Shown here: piece after piece, positions 25,174-34,007 of the stretch
Layout: each line of letters opens with the position of its first letter
Numbering within the stretch: the stretch's first letter is position 1
Assembly (NCBI RefSeq): GCF_000427095.1
Contig: NC_021487.1
Span: 620,001-684,000, forward strand
Direction of reading: 5' to 3'
Origin: Chthonomonas calidirosea T49
GTDB lineage: Bacteria > Armatimonadota > Chthonomonadetes > Chthonomonadales > Chthonomonadaceae
DNA: 64,000 nt
Position numbers and translations under genes: made by a program
The notes under the pieces: generated by a model
The model's database searches: none
What the model was told of the DNA's origin: nothing
Seen by the model: only the letters and a program-made list of their open reading frames with translations

Positions 25174-25881
25174 TTGGCGAAACCCGCCTATCGCCTTTCC
25201 GTGCTGATACCCGTATATAACGAACAGCAAACAATTTTAGAGATCTTGCGACGCGTGCGCTCGGTTAATATCCCTAAAGAGATCATCATTGTAGACGACG
25301 GCAGCACAGACGGCACACGGGAGCTATTGCGTACACATGTGGAGGGCCAATTCGACGACGTGGCTGTCATTTACCACGAGCGTAATCGTGGTAAAGGCGC
25401 TGCTATCCGTACCGCTATCGCTCACGCTACAGGGGACTACGTGATCATTCAGGATGCCGATCTCGAATACGACCCCCGCGAATATCCATCCCTCCTTGAA
25501 CCTCTCCTAGATGGAAGGGCCGACGTGGTTTTCGGAAGTCGATTTCTTGGAGGCGGACCCCATCGTGTTCTCTATTTCTGGCACCGCGTAGGTAATGGCT
25601 TCCTCACGCTGCTCTCCAATATGCTTACCAACCTTAATCTCACGGACATGGAGGCCTGCTACAAGGTATTTAAACGAGAGATCATCCAGTCACTTCCTCT
25701 TCGCTGTAACCGCTTCGACTTCGAGCCGGAAGTCACAGCCAAAGTCGCCAAACGACACTATCGCATTTATGAAGTGCCCATATCCTATAGCGGTCGTGAC
25801 TATACGGAAGGCAAAAAAGTGAGCTGGAAAGATGGACTCATCGCCATCTGGACTATAATAAAATATCGTCTGACAGATTAA
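25174..25881 (+). CDS. Family 2 glycosyltransferase, polyprenyl-phosphate sugar transferase type
   Basis: The 235-residue protein resembles dolichyl/undecaprenyl-phosphate mannosyl- or glucosyltransferases, which charge a lipid carrier with a sugar from a nucleotide donor. The GT-A fold is seen in [29 protein letters not shown] (Asp41-Asp42) and the metal-binding [15 protein letters not shown] (DAD 94-96). There is no C-terminal membrane helix. The start is TTG with AGGAGG 7 bases upstream. It is followed closely by galE and rfbA, so a role in surface or lipid-linked glycan synthesis is likely. Confidence 0.9.
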   Translation: MAKPAYRLSVLIPVYNEQQTILEILRRVRSVNIPKEIIIVDDGSTDGTRELLRTHVEGQFDDVAVIYHERNRGKGAAIRTAIAHATGDYVIIQDADLEYDPREYPSLLEPLLDGRADVVFGSRFLGGGPHRVLYFWHRVGNGFLTLLSNMLTNLNLTDMEACYKVFKREIIQSLPLRCNRFDFEPEVTAKVAKRHYRIYEVPISYSGRDYTEGKKVSWKDGLIAIWTIIKYRLTD

Positions 25882-25899
25882 CCAAAAGGAGAAGAAGTT

Positions 25900-26874
25900 T
25901 TGATTCTAGTTACCGGAGGTGCCGGCTACATCGGTAGTCATTACGTTTTGTACGCGATGGAACGGGGCGAACAGATCGTCGTCCTCGACAACCTGGTCTA
26001 TGGACACAAGGAGGCTGTACCGAAAAACGTCCCCCTTGTCATCGGTGATATGGCAGATATAGCGCTGCTCGATCACCTCTTTCAAACCTACCCAATTGAA
26101 GCGGTCGTCCATTTCGCTGCCTACGCTTATGTTGGGGAATCGGTGCTGCAACCGGCCAAGTACTATCAGAACAACGCCCTTGCGACTTTCCAGGTACTCG
26201 AAGCTATGCGCCGCCATGGTGTTCGCTATTTCGTTTTCTCTTCCACATGTGCCACCTATGGTCTTCCTCAATATGTTCCTATAGATGAAAACCATCCACA
26301 AAACCCCATCAACCCTTACGGTGAATCCAAGCTTTTTGTCGAGCGTGTCCTTCACTCCTACGACCGTGCCTATAACATGCGCTTTGTCTCCCTGCGCTAC
26401 TTCAATGCGGCCGGCGCCGATCCTCAAGGGCGTATTGGTGAAAGTCATGATCCTGAAACCCATCTCATTCCCCTAGCCCTCCAAGTTGCGCTGGGTAAGC
26501 GTGAACATATCACCGTCTACGGCACCGACTACGACACTCCAGATGGAACCTGCATTCGCGACTACATTCATATTCTCGATTTGGCACAAGCCCATGCCCT
26601 TGCCCTAGAACGTCTGCGCAGGGGGTTGCCGAGTGCCTGTTACAACCTCGGTACCGAACAAGGCTATTCAGTACGCGAGGTCATCCGCACCTGTGAAACG
26701 ATCAGCGGTCGCCCAATAAAAACCCTCGATGGCCCTCGCCGCGCCGGAGATCCACCACGGCTCATCGCTAGCTCCACAAAAGCCAAACAAGAGCTGGGCT
26801 GGCATCCTCAGTTTCAAACGCTGGAAGAGATCGTACAGACGGCCTGGAACTGGGAACAAGCACGTCGCTACTAA
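25900..26874 (+). CDS. galE: UDP-glucose 4-epimerase
   Basis: GalE interconverts UDP-glucose and UDP-galactose using bound NAD. The 324-residue protein is an extended SDR: Rossmann motif GGAGYIGS (6-13), the NLVYGH segment, [13 protein letters not shown], catalytic Ser/Thr region FSSTCATYG and YxxxK as Y140-K144 (PYGESK). [10 protein letters not shown] is the usual C-terminal substrate-binding signature. The start is TTG after an AAAGGAG element, 18 bases past the GT2 stop. Close homologues may also act on arabinose or N-acetyl sugars. Confidence 0.93.
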   Translation: MILVTGGAGYIGSHYVLYAMERGEQIVVLDNLVYGHKEAVPKNVPLVIGDMADIALLDHLFQTYPIEAVVHFAAYAYVGESVLQPAKYYQNNALATFQVLEAMRRHGVRYFVFSSTCATYGLPQYVPIDENHPQNPINPYGESKLFVERVLHSYDRAYNMRFVSLRYFNAAGADPQGRIGESHDPETHLIPLALQVALGKREHITVYGTDYDTPDGTCIRDYIHILDLAQAHALALERLRRGLPSACYNLGTEQGYSVREVIRTCETISGRPIKTLDGPRRAGDPPRLIASSTKAKQELGWHPQFQTLEEIVQTAWNWEQARRY

Positions 26875-26899
26875 AACCTACATTCGGAGGGCTTCATCA

Positions 26900-27772
26900 A
26901 TGAAAGGTATCATTTTGGCGGGAGGCGAGGGAACACGCCTGTATCCCGCAACTCTTGCCATCTCGAAGCAGCTGCTGCCAGTATACGATAAACCCATGAT
27001 CTACTACCCTCTCTCCACACTTATGTTGGCCGGTATTCGTGACATCCTGCTTATCTCTACACCTCATCACCTGCCCCTCTTTCAAAAACTGTTGGGCGAC
27101 GGCAGTCAGTTCGGTATCTCACTAAGCTATGCTCCACAACCGCGCCCAGAAGGGCTTGCCCAAGCTTTTCTCATTGGCAAAAGCTTTCTCAATGGCTCCC
27201 CCGCCTGTCTTATCTTAGGCGACAATATTTTCTATGGGCACGGACTGCCTGCCATGCTACGAGCAGCCGCCTCTCGAACCACAGGCGCAACGATATTTGG
27301 CTATTGGGTGAAAGATCCACAGCGCTACGGCGTTATAGAGTTTGACCAGCAAGGCCATGTGCTCTCGATAGAAGAGAAACCAGAAACTCCAAAGTCCAAC
27401 TACGCAGTGGTCGGCCTTTACTTCTACGATGCACAGATCACAGAGATCGCAGCCCAAGTAAAGCCCTCCTGGCGAGGTGAACTAGAGATCACTGATGTCA
27501 ATAATATCTACCTCCAGATGGGACGCCTGCACGCCGAGCTAATGGGCCGCGGATTCGCTTGGCTCGACACCGGCACCCACGAGGCGCTCCTCGAAGCTTC
27601 TAACTTCGTGCGCGTTATTGAAGAACGACAAGGCTTAAAGATCGCCTGCCTCGAAGAGATAGCCTACCAACTCGGCTACATCTCCGCCGAACAGGTACAA
27701 AGCCAAGCCGATCGCCTCAAAAACACCGACTATGGGGCCTACCTCCTACGCCTTATTTCCAAAGAGCGTTAA
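26900..27772 (+). CDS. rfbA: Glucose-1-phosphate thymidylyltransferase
   Basis: RfbA makes dTDP-glucose from dTTP and glucose 1-phosphate, the first step to dTDP-L-rhamnose. The ATG at 26900 follows GGAGG by 9 bases and gives 290 residues, the usual length; a longer frame begins inside galE and is not needed. The nucleotide-binding signature is [45 protein letters not shown] and YGVIEFD follow as expected. The other dTDP-rhamnose genes (rfbBCD) are not in the window. Confidence 0.95.
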   Translation: MKGIILAGGEGTRLYPATLAISKQLLPVYDKPMIYYPLSTLMLAGIRDILLISTPHHLPLFQKLLGDGSQFGISLSYAPQPRPEGLAQAFLIGKSFLNGSPACLILGDNIFYGHGLPAMLRAAASRTTGATIFGYWVKDPQRYGVIEFDQQGHVLSIEEKPETPKSNYAVVGLYFYDAQITEIAAQVKPSWRGELEITDVNNIYLQMGRLHAELMGRGFAWLDTGTHEALLEASNFVRVIEERQGLKIACLEEIAYQLGYISAEQVQSQADRLKNTDYGAYLLRLISKER

Positions 27773-27813
27773 ATACCTACCTCCTACCGTCAAAACTCAA
27801 GTAAAAACACCAG

Positions 27814-27842
27814 TTGTCTCAACCCTGCAGACGTGATATAAT
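27814..27842 (+). promoter_or_regulatory. Sigma-70 type promoter for the diguanylate cyclase gene
   Basis: TTGTCT (27814-27819) and TATAAT (27837-27842) are separated by 17 bases, about 36 bases before the GTG start. The -35 box matches four of six positions. Confidence 0.6.
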
Positions 27843-27878
27843 GACAAGCAAGCTGTTGTTGTAGTAGTAGCTGCCGAT

Positions 27879-29432
27879 GTGGAAATCTCGATGGTTGTTG
27901 ATAAGATCGCCGAAAGAATGGACCCAAACACACTTTTGGAACGGTTACTGCGGCTTGAAGAGAAGATCGAGGAGTTAAAACGCGAAAATGCTCTTCTACG
28001 TCAAGCTCAGCAAGCCCAAGCCGCCTCAAAAAAGGGAGAAGAAACCGCCGCCGCAGCCTCACGCCCCGAAGCGGTTGCCGCAGCCGGCACCATTCGCCTT
28101 TCCGTGGATCCAGCAACAGGACAGATCGTTGATGCTAGCCCCGCCGCCGTTCGCTTTTTTGGCTACGGTGTGGAGGCCCTCCGAGGTCGGCATATTGCAG
28201 ACCTCGATCTCCTTTCACAAAAGGGGGCACCTCTCCCAACCCCAGGAGAGGCAGCCTCACTCTTTCGCGCCCGTTACCGCCTCGCGCAGGGCGAAGTGCG
28301 TGATGCCGATGTCTTTATCTACCCGATTGTTCGCGAAGGACAGCCACTGCTGCAATATACGATCTTTGATGTCACCGAGCGCGAAAGCGACATCCGCGCC
28401 CTTCGTCGTAGCGAGCGGCGCTTTCGTCAGATCGTTGAACAAGCTGCCGATCTCATCTACCGCACCGATCCCTCCGGCTACATCACCTACATTAACCCTG
28501 CCGCCCTGAGACTTTTTGGTTACTCTCTCGAAGAGCTGCGCCGAGTGCACTTCTCCGAGCTGATCCATCCGGACTATCGAGCAGAAATACTCGCTTTCTA
28601 TGCGCGCCAGGTCTCTTCGCGCACCCCATCAACTTACTGTGAATTCCCTATCATTACCCAACCAGGAAAAGTCGTATGGATTGGGCAGAGTGTGCAGCTC
28701 TTTACCCGTGACGACCGTATTCTTGGTTTCCAGGCTATTGCACGCGACATATCGGAGCGAAAGCAAGCTGAAAAACTGATTACCGACCATGTCGCACGCC
28801 TCCATCGTCATAACCGCCGGCTCCATGAGCGCCTACAAAAACTCGAACGGATTAATATCGATCTCGGCGGCATGGCGATGACCGACTATCTCACAGGGCT
28901 ACGCAACTACCGTGCCTTCCGAGATCGCCTAAACCATGCTTTCCAACATGCCCGCAATACCCGAACACCTCTCTCACTCCTGCTTATAGACCTCGATCAT
29001 TTTAAACGTGTTAACGATACGCGTGGTCATGCTGCGGGCGATGCCCTCCTTAATACCCTTGGCTCATTGCTCCAAACTCGCGCACGTTCCACCGATGTGG
29101 TAGCTCGCTATGGAGGCGAGGAGTTTGCTGTCATCCTTCCCTTTACCGATCAAAGCGGGGCCATCGCTCAAGCTGAACGCCTAAGAGCGATTATTGAGCA
29201 TACTTTTTCCAACGATGGAGTTACGGCCAGCATCGGTGTTGCCTCTCTCTCCGAAACAGTTCATAGCCCAGAAGATCTGATACGCCAAGCCGATATCGCG
29301 CTCTATGCCGCAAAACAACAACGGAACGCCGTGCGCCATTACACTCAGCTGACCCCAGAAACGCAGCAAAACATCCTCCAGATCGTAACACGCCAGCCGG
29401 CCGCAGAAGGCACAAACGTCTCTGAAGAGTAA
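27879..29432 (+). CDS. PAS-PAS-GGDEF diguanylate cyclase
   Basis: This 517-residue protein would make cyclic di-GMP from two GTP. A short coiled coil (residues about 15-50) is followed by a PAS domain (about 68-165), a second PAS/PAC domain (about 175-300) and the GGDEF domain (about 345-505). The active-site motif is GGEEF at 412-416, and the inhibitory I-site RxxD is present five residues before it (RSTD), so activity with product inhibition is likely. There is no membrane helix, so it is cytoplasmic; PAS ligands are unknown. The GTG start is uncertain: ATGs at 27891 and 27918 are alternatives, and none has a strong ribosome site. It follows sugar-nucleotide genes. Confidence 0.93.
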   Translation: MEISMVVDKIAERMDPNTLLERLLRLEEKIEELKRENALLRQAQQAQAASKKGEETAAAASRPEAVAAAGTIRLSVDPATGQIVDASPAAVRFFGYGVEALRGRHIADLDLLSQKGAPLPTPGEAASLFRARYRLAQGEVRDADVFIYPIVREGQPLLQYTIFDVTERESDIRALRRSERRFRQIVEQAADLIYRTDPSGYITYINPAALRLFGYSLEELRRVHFSELIHPDYRAEILAFYARQVSSRTPSTYCEFPIITQPGKVVWIGQSVQLFTRDDRILGFQAIARDISERKQAEKLITDHVARLHRHNRRLHERLQKLERINIDLGGMAMTDYLTGLRNYRAFRDRLNHAFQHARNTRTPLSLLLIDLDHFKRVNDTRGHAAGDALLNTLGSLLQTRARSTDVVARYGGEEFAVILPFTDQSGAIAQAERLRAIIEHTFSNDGVTASIGVASLSETVHSPEDLIRQADIALYAAKQQRNAVRHYTQLTPETQQNILQIVTRQPAAEGTNVSEE

Positions 29433-29579
29433 TGCCATTATGTCCGGTGTTACGCATAGGGTGTGAACGCCTGTTTTCACTAACCATTTTGCCTAATTGA
29501 CTAACATATATCGTATTCCATCATGATCTCCTCTCGCTGTAAGTCCGGTACAATTAGGATAGTGGCTAAGGAGCGAAAT

Positions 29580-30854
29580 ATGCAGAGACAAAGTGTCATC
29601 GTGATCGGGGCCGGCCTTTCGGGATTAGCGTGCGCTCGCATTATTCAGCGTGCTGGTCATTACGCACATCTCTATGAAGCCTCGGATGCTGTGGGCGGCC
29701 GCGTTCGTACGGATTACATGGATGGCTTTTTACTCGATAGGGGCTTTCAAGTGCTCTTTCCGGCCTATCCGGCTGTACAAACAGAGCTCGATCTCAATGC
29801 CCTCCGTCTGCACTCCTTTCTTCCTGGAGCCCTCATTCATCTCCAAGACAAACTCTACCTGGTCGCCGACCCAAGCCGTGCACCCTCCACGCTTCTGGCC
29901 ACCGCTTTTGCCCCCATCTTTACCCTAAAAGATCGATTTCTCGTGCTACGCCTGAAATCCCAGGTCAAAAAACTTTCCGTTGAAAATCTCTTTCAACAGC
30001 CCGATAAAACTACGGAGCAGTTCCTCAAAGAGTATGGTTTCACCAACGCCTTCATCAACCACTTCATCCGCCCCTTCTATGGCAGTATTTTTTTAGAAAC
30101 ACGCCTACATACCAGCGTCCGAATGTTTGCATTTGTGTTTAAAATGCTGGCCGAATCACAAGCGACCTTACCTGAGAACGGCATGGGCGCCATTGCTCAA
30201 CAGATCGCCAGCAGCTTAGCTGCCAACAGCCTTCACCTTAACAGTCCCGTTGCTGCCCTCTGGAAAGAACGAGATCGTGTCAAGGGAATCATTTTGGAAA
30301 ATGGAGAACATATCGAAGCCGACAAGGTGGTGCTAGCAACCGAGTTCCACCAGGCTGCAAAACTGGCGGGACTTCATCTTCCTGCCACGTGGCGCAGCGC
30401 CACAACGGTCTATTTTGCTCTTCCCCAAGCCCTCTATCCGGAGAAAGCTGTGGTTCTGTTTCCCGGCGTCGGCCGGTTGGTTACGAGTGCAGCGCTTGTC
30501 TCTAACATCGCTCCATCCTATGCACCACCCCGTCAACACCTCCTTGCCTGCAACATTGTAGGGGATCCCGCCATGGAGGACGAAGAGCTCGTTCAGCGTG
30601 CCAAACAAGAGCTTGCTGCTGCCTTTCCATACGCCGACACCGGCTCTTGGCGACACTTGCGCACCTATCGTATCCGTCACGCTCAGTTTGCCCAGCCTCC
30701 AGGTATCTGGGAACTGCTGCCGTCCGCACAAACACCTTATTCTGGGCTTATCCTTGCTGGAGAGATAACGGTCTCAAGCTCCATTCATGGGGCGCTGGTT
30801 TCAGGACGTCGAGCAGCGGAGCTTGCCCTTGAAACCACCGATCTGCCCGTCTGA
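29580..30854 (+). CDS. FAD-dependent amine oxidase/desaturase-like oxidoreductase
   Basis: The ATG at 29580 is preceded by AAGGAG at 6 bases and gives 424 residues. The dinucleotide-binding motif is VIVIGAGLSGLACARI near the N-terminus, followed by LYEASDAVGGRVRTD, the FAD ribose/pyrophosphate loop typical of flavin amine oxidases, protoporphyrinogen oxidases and phytoene desaturases. The C-terminal FAD signature reads LILAGEITVSSSIHGALVSG. In many bacteria this type is annotated simply as NAD(P)/FAD-dependent oxidoreductase. The substrate cannot be told. It lies 5 bases before the phosphopantetheinyl transferase-like gene. Confidence 0.88.
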   Translation: MQRQSVIVIGAGLSGLACARIIQRAGHYAHLYEASDAVGGRVRTDYMDGFLLDRGFQVLFPAYPAVQTELDLNALRLHSFLPGALIHLQDKLYLVADPSRAPSTLLATAFAPIFTLKDRFLVLRLKSQVKKLSVENLFQQPDKTTEQFLKEYGFTNAFINHFIRPFYGSIFLETRLHTSVRMFAFVFKMLAESQATLPENGMGAIAQQIASSLAANSLHLNSPVAALWKERDRVKGIILENGEHIEADKVVLATEFHQAAKLAGLHLPATWRSATTVYFALPQALYPEKAVVLFPGVGRLVTSAALVSNIAPSYAPPRQHLLACNIVGDPAMEDEELVQRAKQELAAAFPYADTGSWRHLRTYRIRHAQFAQPPGIWELLPSAQTPYSGLILAGEITVSSSIHGALVSGRRAAELALETTDLPV

Positions 30855-30859
30855 CCATC

Positions 30860-31609
30860 ATGATAACCCCAGATCGGTTAGCCGAACTGTGCAAAATATG
30901 CCGCCTCGAAACTCAACTTCATACGGCCGCCATCCGCTGGCTATCCCACTTGCGCTCACCCACCACCCTCGTCTGGCTGCCTGAAACCGTTGGAACCGAC
31001 GCAGACGCGCTGCTGCTCGCCGCGCATTTTCTTGGCGAATCGCTCGATGGTCTCTCTTTTACTCACGATCCCCTGGGAAAACCTTACCCAGCCCGCCAAG
31101 GGAATCCAATTCCGTACCTACATATCTCCAACACTCACGATGGGGGTCAACGCCTCCTCCTAGCGGCCAAACACGAAAACCTAGCCGGTGTTGGGCTTGA
31201 CGTGGTCTACCTTCCACGACTGCGTAGTCCACACAAAGACAAGACCTATCTTTACCGTTTAGCAGCCCGCTTCATGGGACCTCTAGAGTTTGAGCGGTTT
31301 CAGAGCGCAGCCCAACAAGATGATGAAGAGGCTTTACGCCGTCGCGTAGCGGCCCATTTCTCGCTGATGGAGGCTTCCGCAAAGGCACTTGGCACCGGCC
31401 TCAAGATCGGAGCGTTTATGGGACATTCTGCTTCCCTTCCTCTTCCAACGATCGGAGCCCTCCAAATCGAACCCTCTGTGCAACTTTTTTTTGATGGTAT
31501 CGCCCAAACTTGGCTCGCTACCCTCAACGTTCAAAGATGGGAGGCCTACTGGGGAGCCGACGATATGTATCTCGTCACCGGCGTGTTTCTTTTTAGGGCG
31601 GATGTATAG
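30860..31609 (+). CDS. 4'-phosphopantetheinyl transferase superfamily protein, divergent
   Basis: Members transfer the phosphopantetheine arm of CoA to carrier proteins. The 249-residue product shows the Sfp-type pattern: LGKPYP (72-77), HISNTHDGG (88-96) in place of the N-x-S-H-x-x-G strand, the metal-binding GVGLDVV (Asp114), and FSLMEASAKALGTGL (167-181) at the place of W-x-x-K-E-x-x-x-K. Glu171 and Lys175 are kept, but the Trp is Phe and the first Lys is Met. The enzyme may be active with altered specificity or be catalytically weak. It lies directly after the FAD oxidoreductase gene. Confidence 0.75.
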   Translation: MITPDRLAELCKICRLETQLHTAAIRWLSHLRSPTTLVWLPETVGTDADALLLAAHFLGESLDGLSFTHDPLGKPYPARQGNPIPYLHISNTHDGGQRLLLAAKHENLAGVGLDVVYLPRLRSPHKDKTYLYRLAARFMGPLEFERFQSAAQQDDEEALRRRVAAHFSLMEASAKALGTGLKIGAFMGHSASLPLPTIGALQIEPSVQLFFDGIAQTWLATLNVQRWEAYWGADDMYLVTGVFLFRADV

Positions 31610-31702
31610 CGTATATAATGCTGCCACGCGTTGGCTTGTTGGACGGCTGCGATCCTCGCTTGACGTAGAGGCCGCTTTCATGCCATATTATAAATGCAGC
31701 AT

Positions 31703-31773
31703 GCGGGAGTAGCTTAATGGTAAAGCTCCTGCCTTCCAAGCAGGCGACGCGGGTTCGATTCCCGTCTCCCGCT
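31703..31773 (+). tRNA. tRNA-Gly (TCC)
   Basis: A 71-base cloverleaf: acceptor GCGGGAG/CTCCCGC, D arm AGCTTAATGGTAAAGCT, anticodon loop CTTCCAA with anticodon TCC, T arm GCGGGTTCGATTCCCGT. CCA is not encoded. Confidence 0.97.
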
Positions 31774-31944
31774 TCCGCATATGGGTGCCCCGAAATCGCA
31801 CCGCAGCCTCCTATGTCATCCCCTCCTTAGCTGATGCGGCATTTGCCCTCCTCAGCAGGAATATGATATACTTTTGCTCGGCGTGTAAAGACAGTGCTTC
31901 ATCGCCGATAATGGTCTCGAGCACAAATGGTCCGCTCTCTATAA

Positions 31945-32017
<73 letters not shown>

Positions 32018-32265
32018 TAGCTCTCCAACTTGACTTTCCACGCTGCCCTAGTGAGCCTTGATCGGCCTCAGCACCTCTATCTCGTTGTTAGCCTCCGCTT
32101 GAAGAGACGGGCCCCAGTTTTCTTTAAAACATTTTGTATGGCCTCGACAATAAGCCGACGCTCTCCCCATTAAAAGCAGGAAAACAACGGAAAAACCACG
32201 AATTTGAAGAATAACAAGGTGTTTGAAAAATCTCTCAAGGGAGCGGTTTCCGTCTGGAAATTTCT

Positions 32266-33033
32266 ATGAAGATACTTGTCTCTATCAAGCGGGTGCCAGA
32301 CCCCTATGCCAAGATTCGGCTGACTCCGCAGGGAGCTCTTGATACCGTTGGCCTAAATTGGACAATGAATCCTTTCGATGCCATTGCCCTTGAGGAAGCC
32401 CTCCGAATACGTGAGAAAGGCGTCGCCACTGAAATTATTGTGGTAAGCATTGGTGGTCCTGAAGTCGAAGAAACGCTGCGCACGGCCCTCGCCATGGGGG
32501 CAGATCGGGCGATCTGTATTCTAGAAGAACGGCCACCAGATCCCCAAAGAGTAAGTCAACTTCTCGCTGCCATCTATCATCGCGAACAACCCCGCCTCAT
32601 TCTTATGGGTAAACAGGCTACCGATGACGATTCAAATCAAGTAGGCCAGCGCCTTGCTGCTCTTCTGCAGCTGCCACAAGCCACCTTTGCTTCCTCCATC
32701 CATTTGGCATCCGATGGACAAACCGCCCAAGTGACACGCGAGGTGGATAGCGGTAGAGAGATACTTGAGCTTACACTCCCTGCTGTCATTACCGCCGATC
32801 TACGCCTGAATGAACCGCGTTATGTGGCCCTACCCGCCATTTTGAAAGCGCGCACTAAACCGCTCCTACGCCTCTCCGGCTTCGAGCTGGTGCCTCTCAC
32901 CTCGCCCGGCTTTCTTCTGGTGAAACGTGAAACTCCCCCGCCACGCAAACCTGGGCGCAAAGTTCAAAACGTAGAGGAGCTTATCGCTGCCCTGCGCGAG
33001 GAAGCCAAAGTCTTGCCGAACAAGACCTCTTAA
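32266..33033 (+). CDS. etfB: Electron transfer flavoprotein beta subunit
   Basis: EtfB with EtfA forms the FAD/AMP heterodimer that accepts electrons from acyl-CoA and related dehydrogenases. The 255-residue protein begins MKILVSIKRVPDPYAKIRLT and has the family patterns MNPFDAIALEEALR, ALAMGADRAI and GKQATDDDSNQVGQRLAALL. The C-terminal KARTKPL is the usual AMP-side region. Weak ribosome site at the ATG. It is followed after 15 bases by etfA. Confidence 0.95.
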   Translation: MKILVSIKRVPDPYAKIRLTPQGALDTVGLNWTMNPFDAIALEEALRIREKGVATEIIVVSIGGPEVEETLRTALAMGADRAICILEERPPDPQRVSQLLAAIYHREQPRLILMGKQATDDDSNQVGQRLAALLQLPQATFASSIHLASDGQTAQVTREVDSGREILELTLPAVITADLRLNEPRYVALPAILKARTKPLLRLSGFELVPLTSPGFLLVKRETPPPRKPGRKVQNVEELIAALREEAKVLPNKTS

Positions 33034-33048
33034 GAACGGAGGTATGGG

Positions 33049-34005
33049 ATGACCAAGTGGATAGTTTTGGCAGACACCAACGGCGAAACCGTGCTACAGA
33101 CTACGTTGTCTGCGATCGGCTTCGCACAACAGTTTGCTCCTAACAACTTTTCACTCCTCATTATCGGAGGAACAACCGTTCTTGACGCCCTGGAGCCGTG
33201 GCGCCGCTATGGAGCCGAAAAACTGCTAATTGGCTCTCTAACGGAGTTGGCTCATCCTACAGCTGACAAGGTCGCCCCCATCGTCGTCAAAGCCATGCAA
33301 TCGGAAGGAGCAAGTTGGCTCGTAGGTCCCGCCTCCTCCTTTGGACGCGATCTTTTGCCTCGCGTAGCTGGGCTGCTAGATCTTCCAATGCTTTCCGAGA
33401 TCATGCGTGCCGAACGAGATGAGGCTGGCTTCTTGTTCCAGCGCCCTGCCTACGCCGGGAACCTTATTGAAACCTATAGGCCGGTGGCCAATAGAGGCAT
33501 CCTAAGCATACGTACCTCAGCCTTCTATGCAGCTACCACCGACTCACTGAGTCCGGTCGAAATACTGCAGCTCGATCCTTCCGAGCTGCCAACCTCGACC
33601 CGCTGGATGGGGCAAGAAAAATCCCATAAACAACGCCCCGAACTAAGCTCCGCGCGTGTCGTTGTCTCGGGAGGCCGTCCCTTAAAAGATGCCGAGACCT
33701 TCGAACGCCTTATCGGCGGTCTTGCCGACCGCCTAGGCGGGGCTGTAGGCGCCACTCGCGCCGCCGTGGACAGTGGTATCGCCCCAAACGAGCTGCAGAT
33801 CGGCCAAACCGGTCGCGTGGTTGCTCCAGACCTCTATATCGCCGTGGGGATATCCGGCAGCGTACAGCACCTAGCCGGCATGAAAGATTCTAAAGTTATT
33901 GTGGCTATCAATAACGATCCGAATGCACCTATCTTCGAGGTTGCGGACTATGGGCTCGTAGCCGACCTTTACGAGGCCGTTCCCGAACTGCTTGAAAAAC
34001 TCTGA
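33049..34005 (+). CDS. etfA: Electron transfer flavoprotein alpha subunit
   Basis: The 318-residue protein has the N-terminal EtfA/B fold and the C-terminal FAD-binding domain. The latter shows VVSGGRPLKDAETFERLIGGLADRLGG (split here), GATRAAVDSG, QIGQTGRVVAPDLYIAVGISG and the NDPNAPIFEVADYG loop. These contact the FAD. GGAGG stands 6 bases before the ATG. The gene lies between etfB and the membrane-bound partner gene, with 2 bases before the latter. Confidence 0.96.
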   Translation: MTKWIVLADTNGETVLQTTLSAIGFAQQFAPNNFSLLIIGGTTVLDALEPWRRYGAEKLLIGSLTELAHPTADKVAPIVVKAMQSEGASWLVGPASSFGRDLLPRVAGLLDLPMLSEIMRAERDEAGFLFQRPAYAGNLIETYRPVANRGILSIRTSAFYAATTDSLSPVEILQLDPSELPTSTRWMGQEKSHKQRPELSSARVVVSGGRPLKDAETFERLIGGLADRLGGAVGATRAAVDSGIAPNELQIGQTGRVVAPDLYIAVGISGSVQHLAGMKDSKVIVAINNDPNAPIFEVADYGLVADLYEAVPELLEKL

Positions 34006-34007
34006 AT

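Noticed and set aside
27855-27870. GTT/GTA triplet run before the diguanylate cyclase gene
   Set aside because: Only five imperfect units; too short to call a repeat of interest.
31660-31695. Promoter for tRNA-Gly (TTGACG and TATTAT)
   Set aside because: The spacing of 20 bases or more is too long for a confident call.
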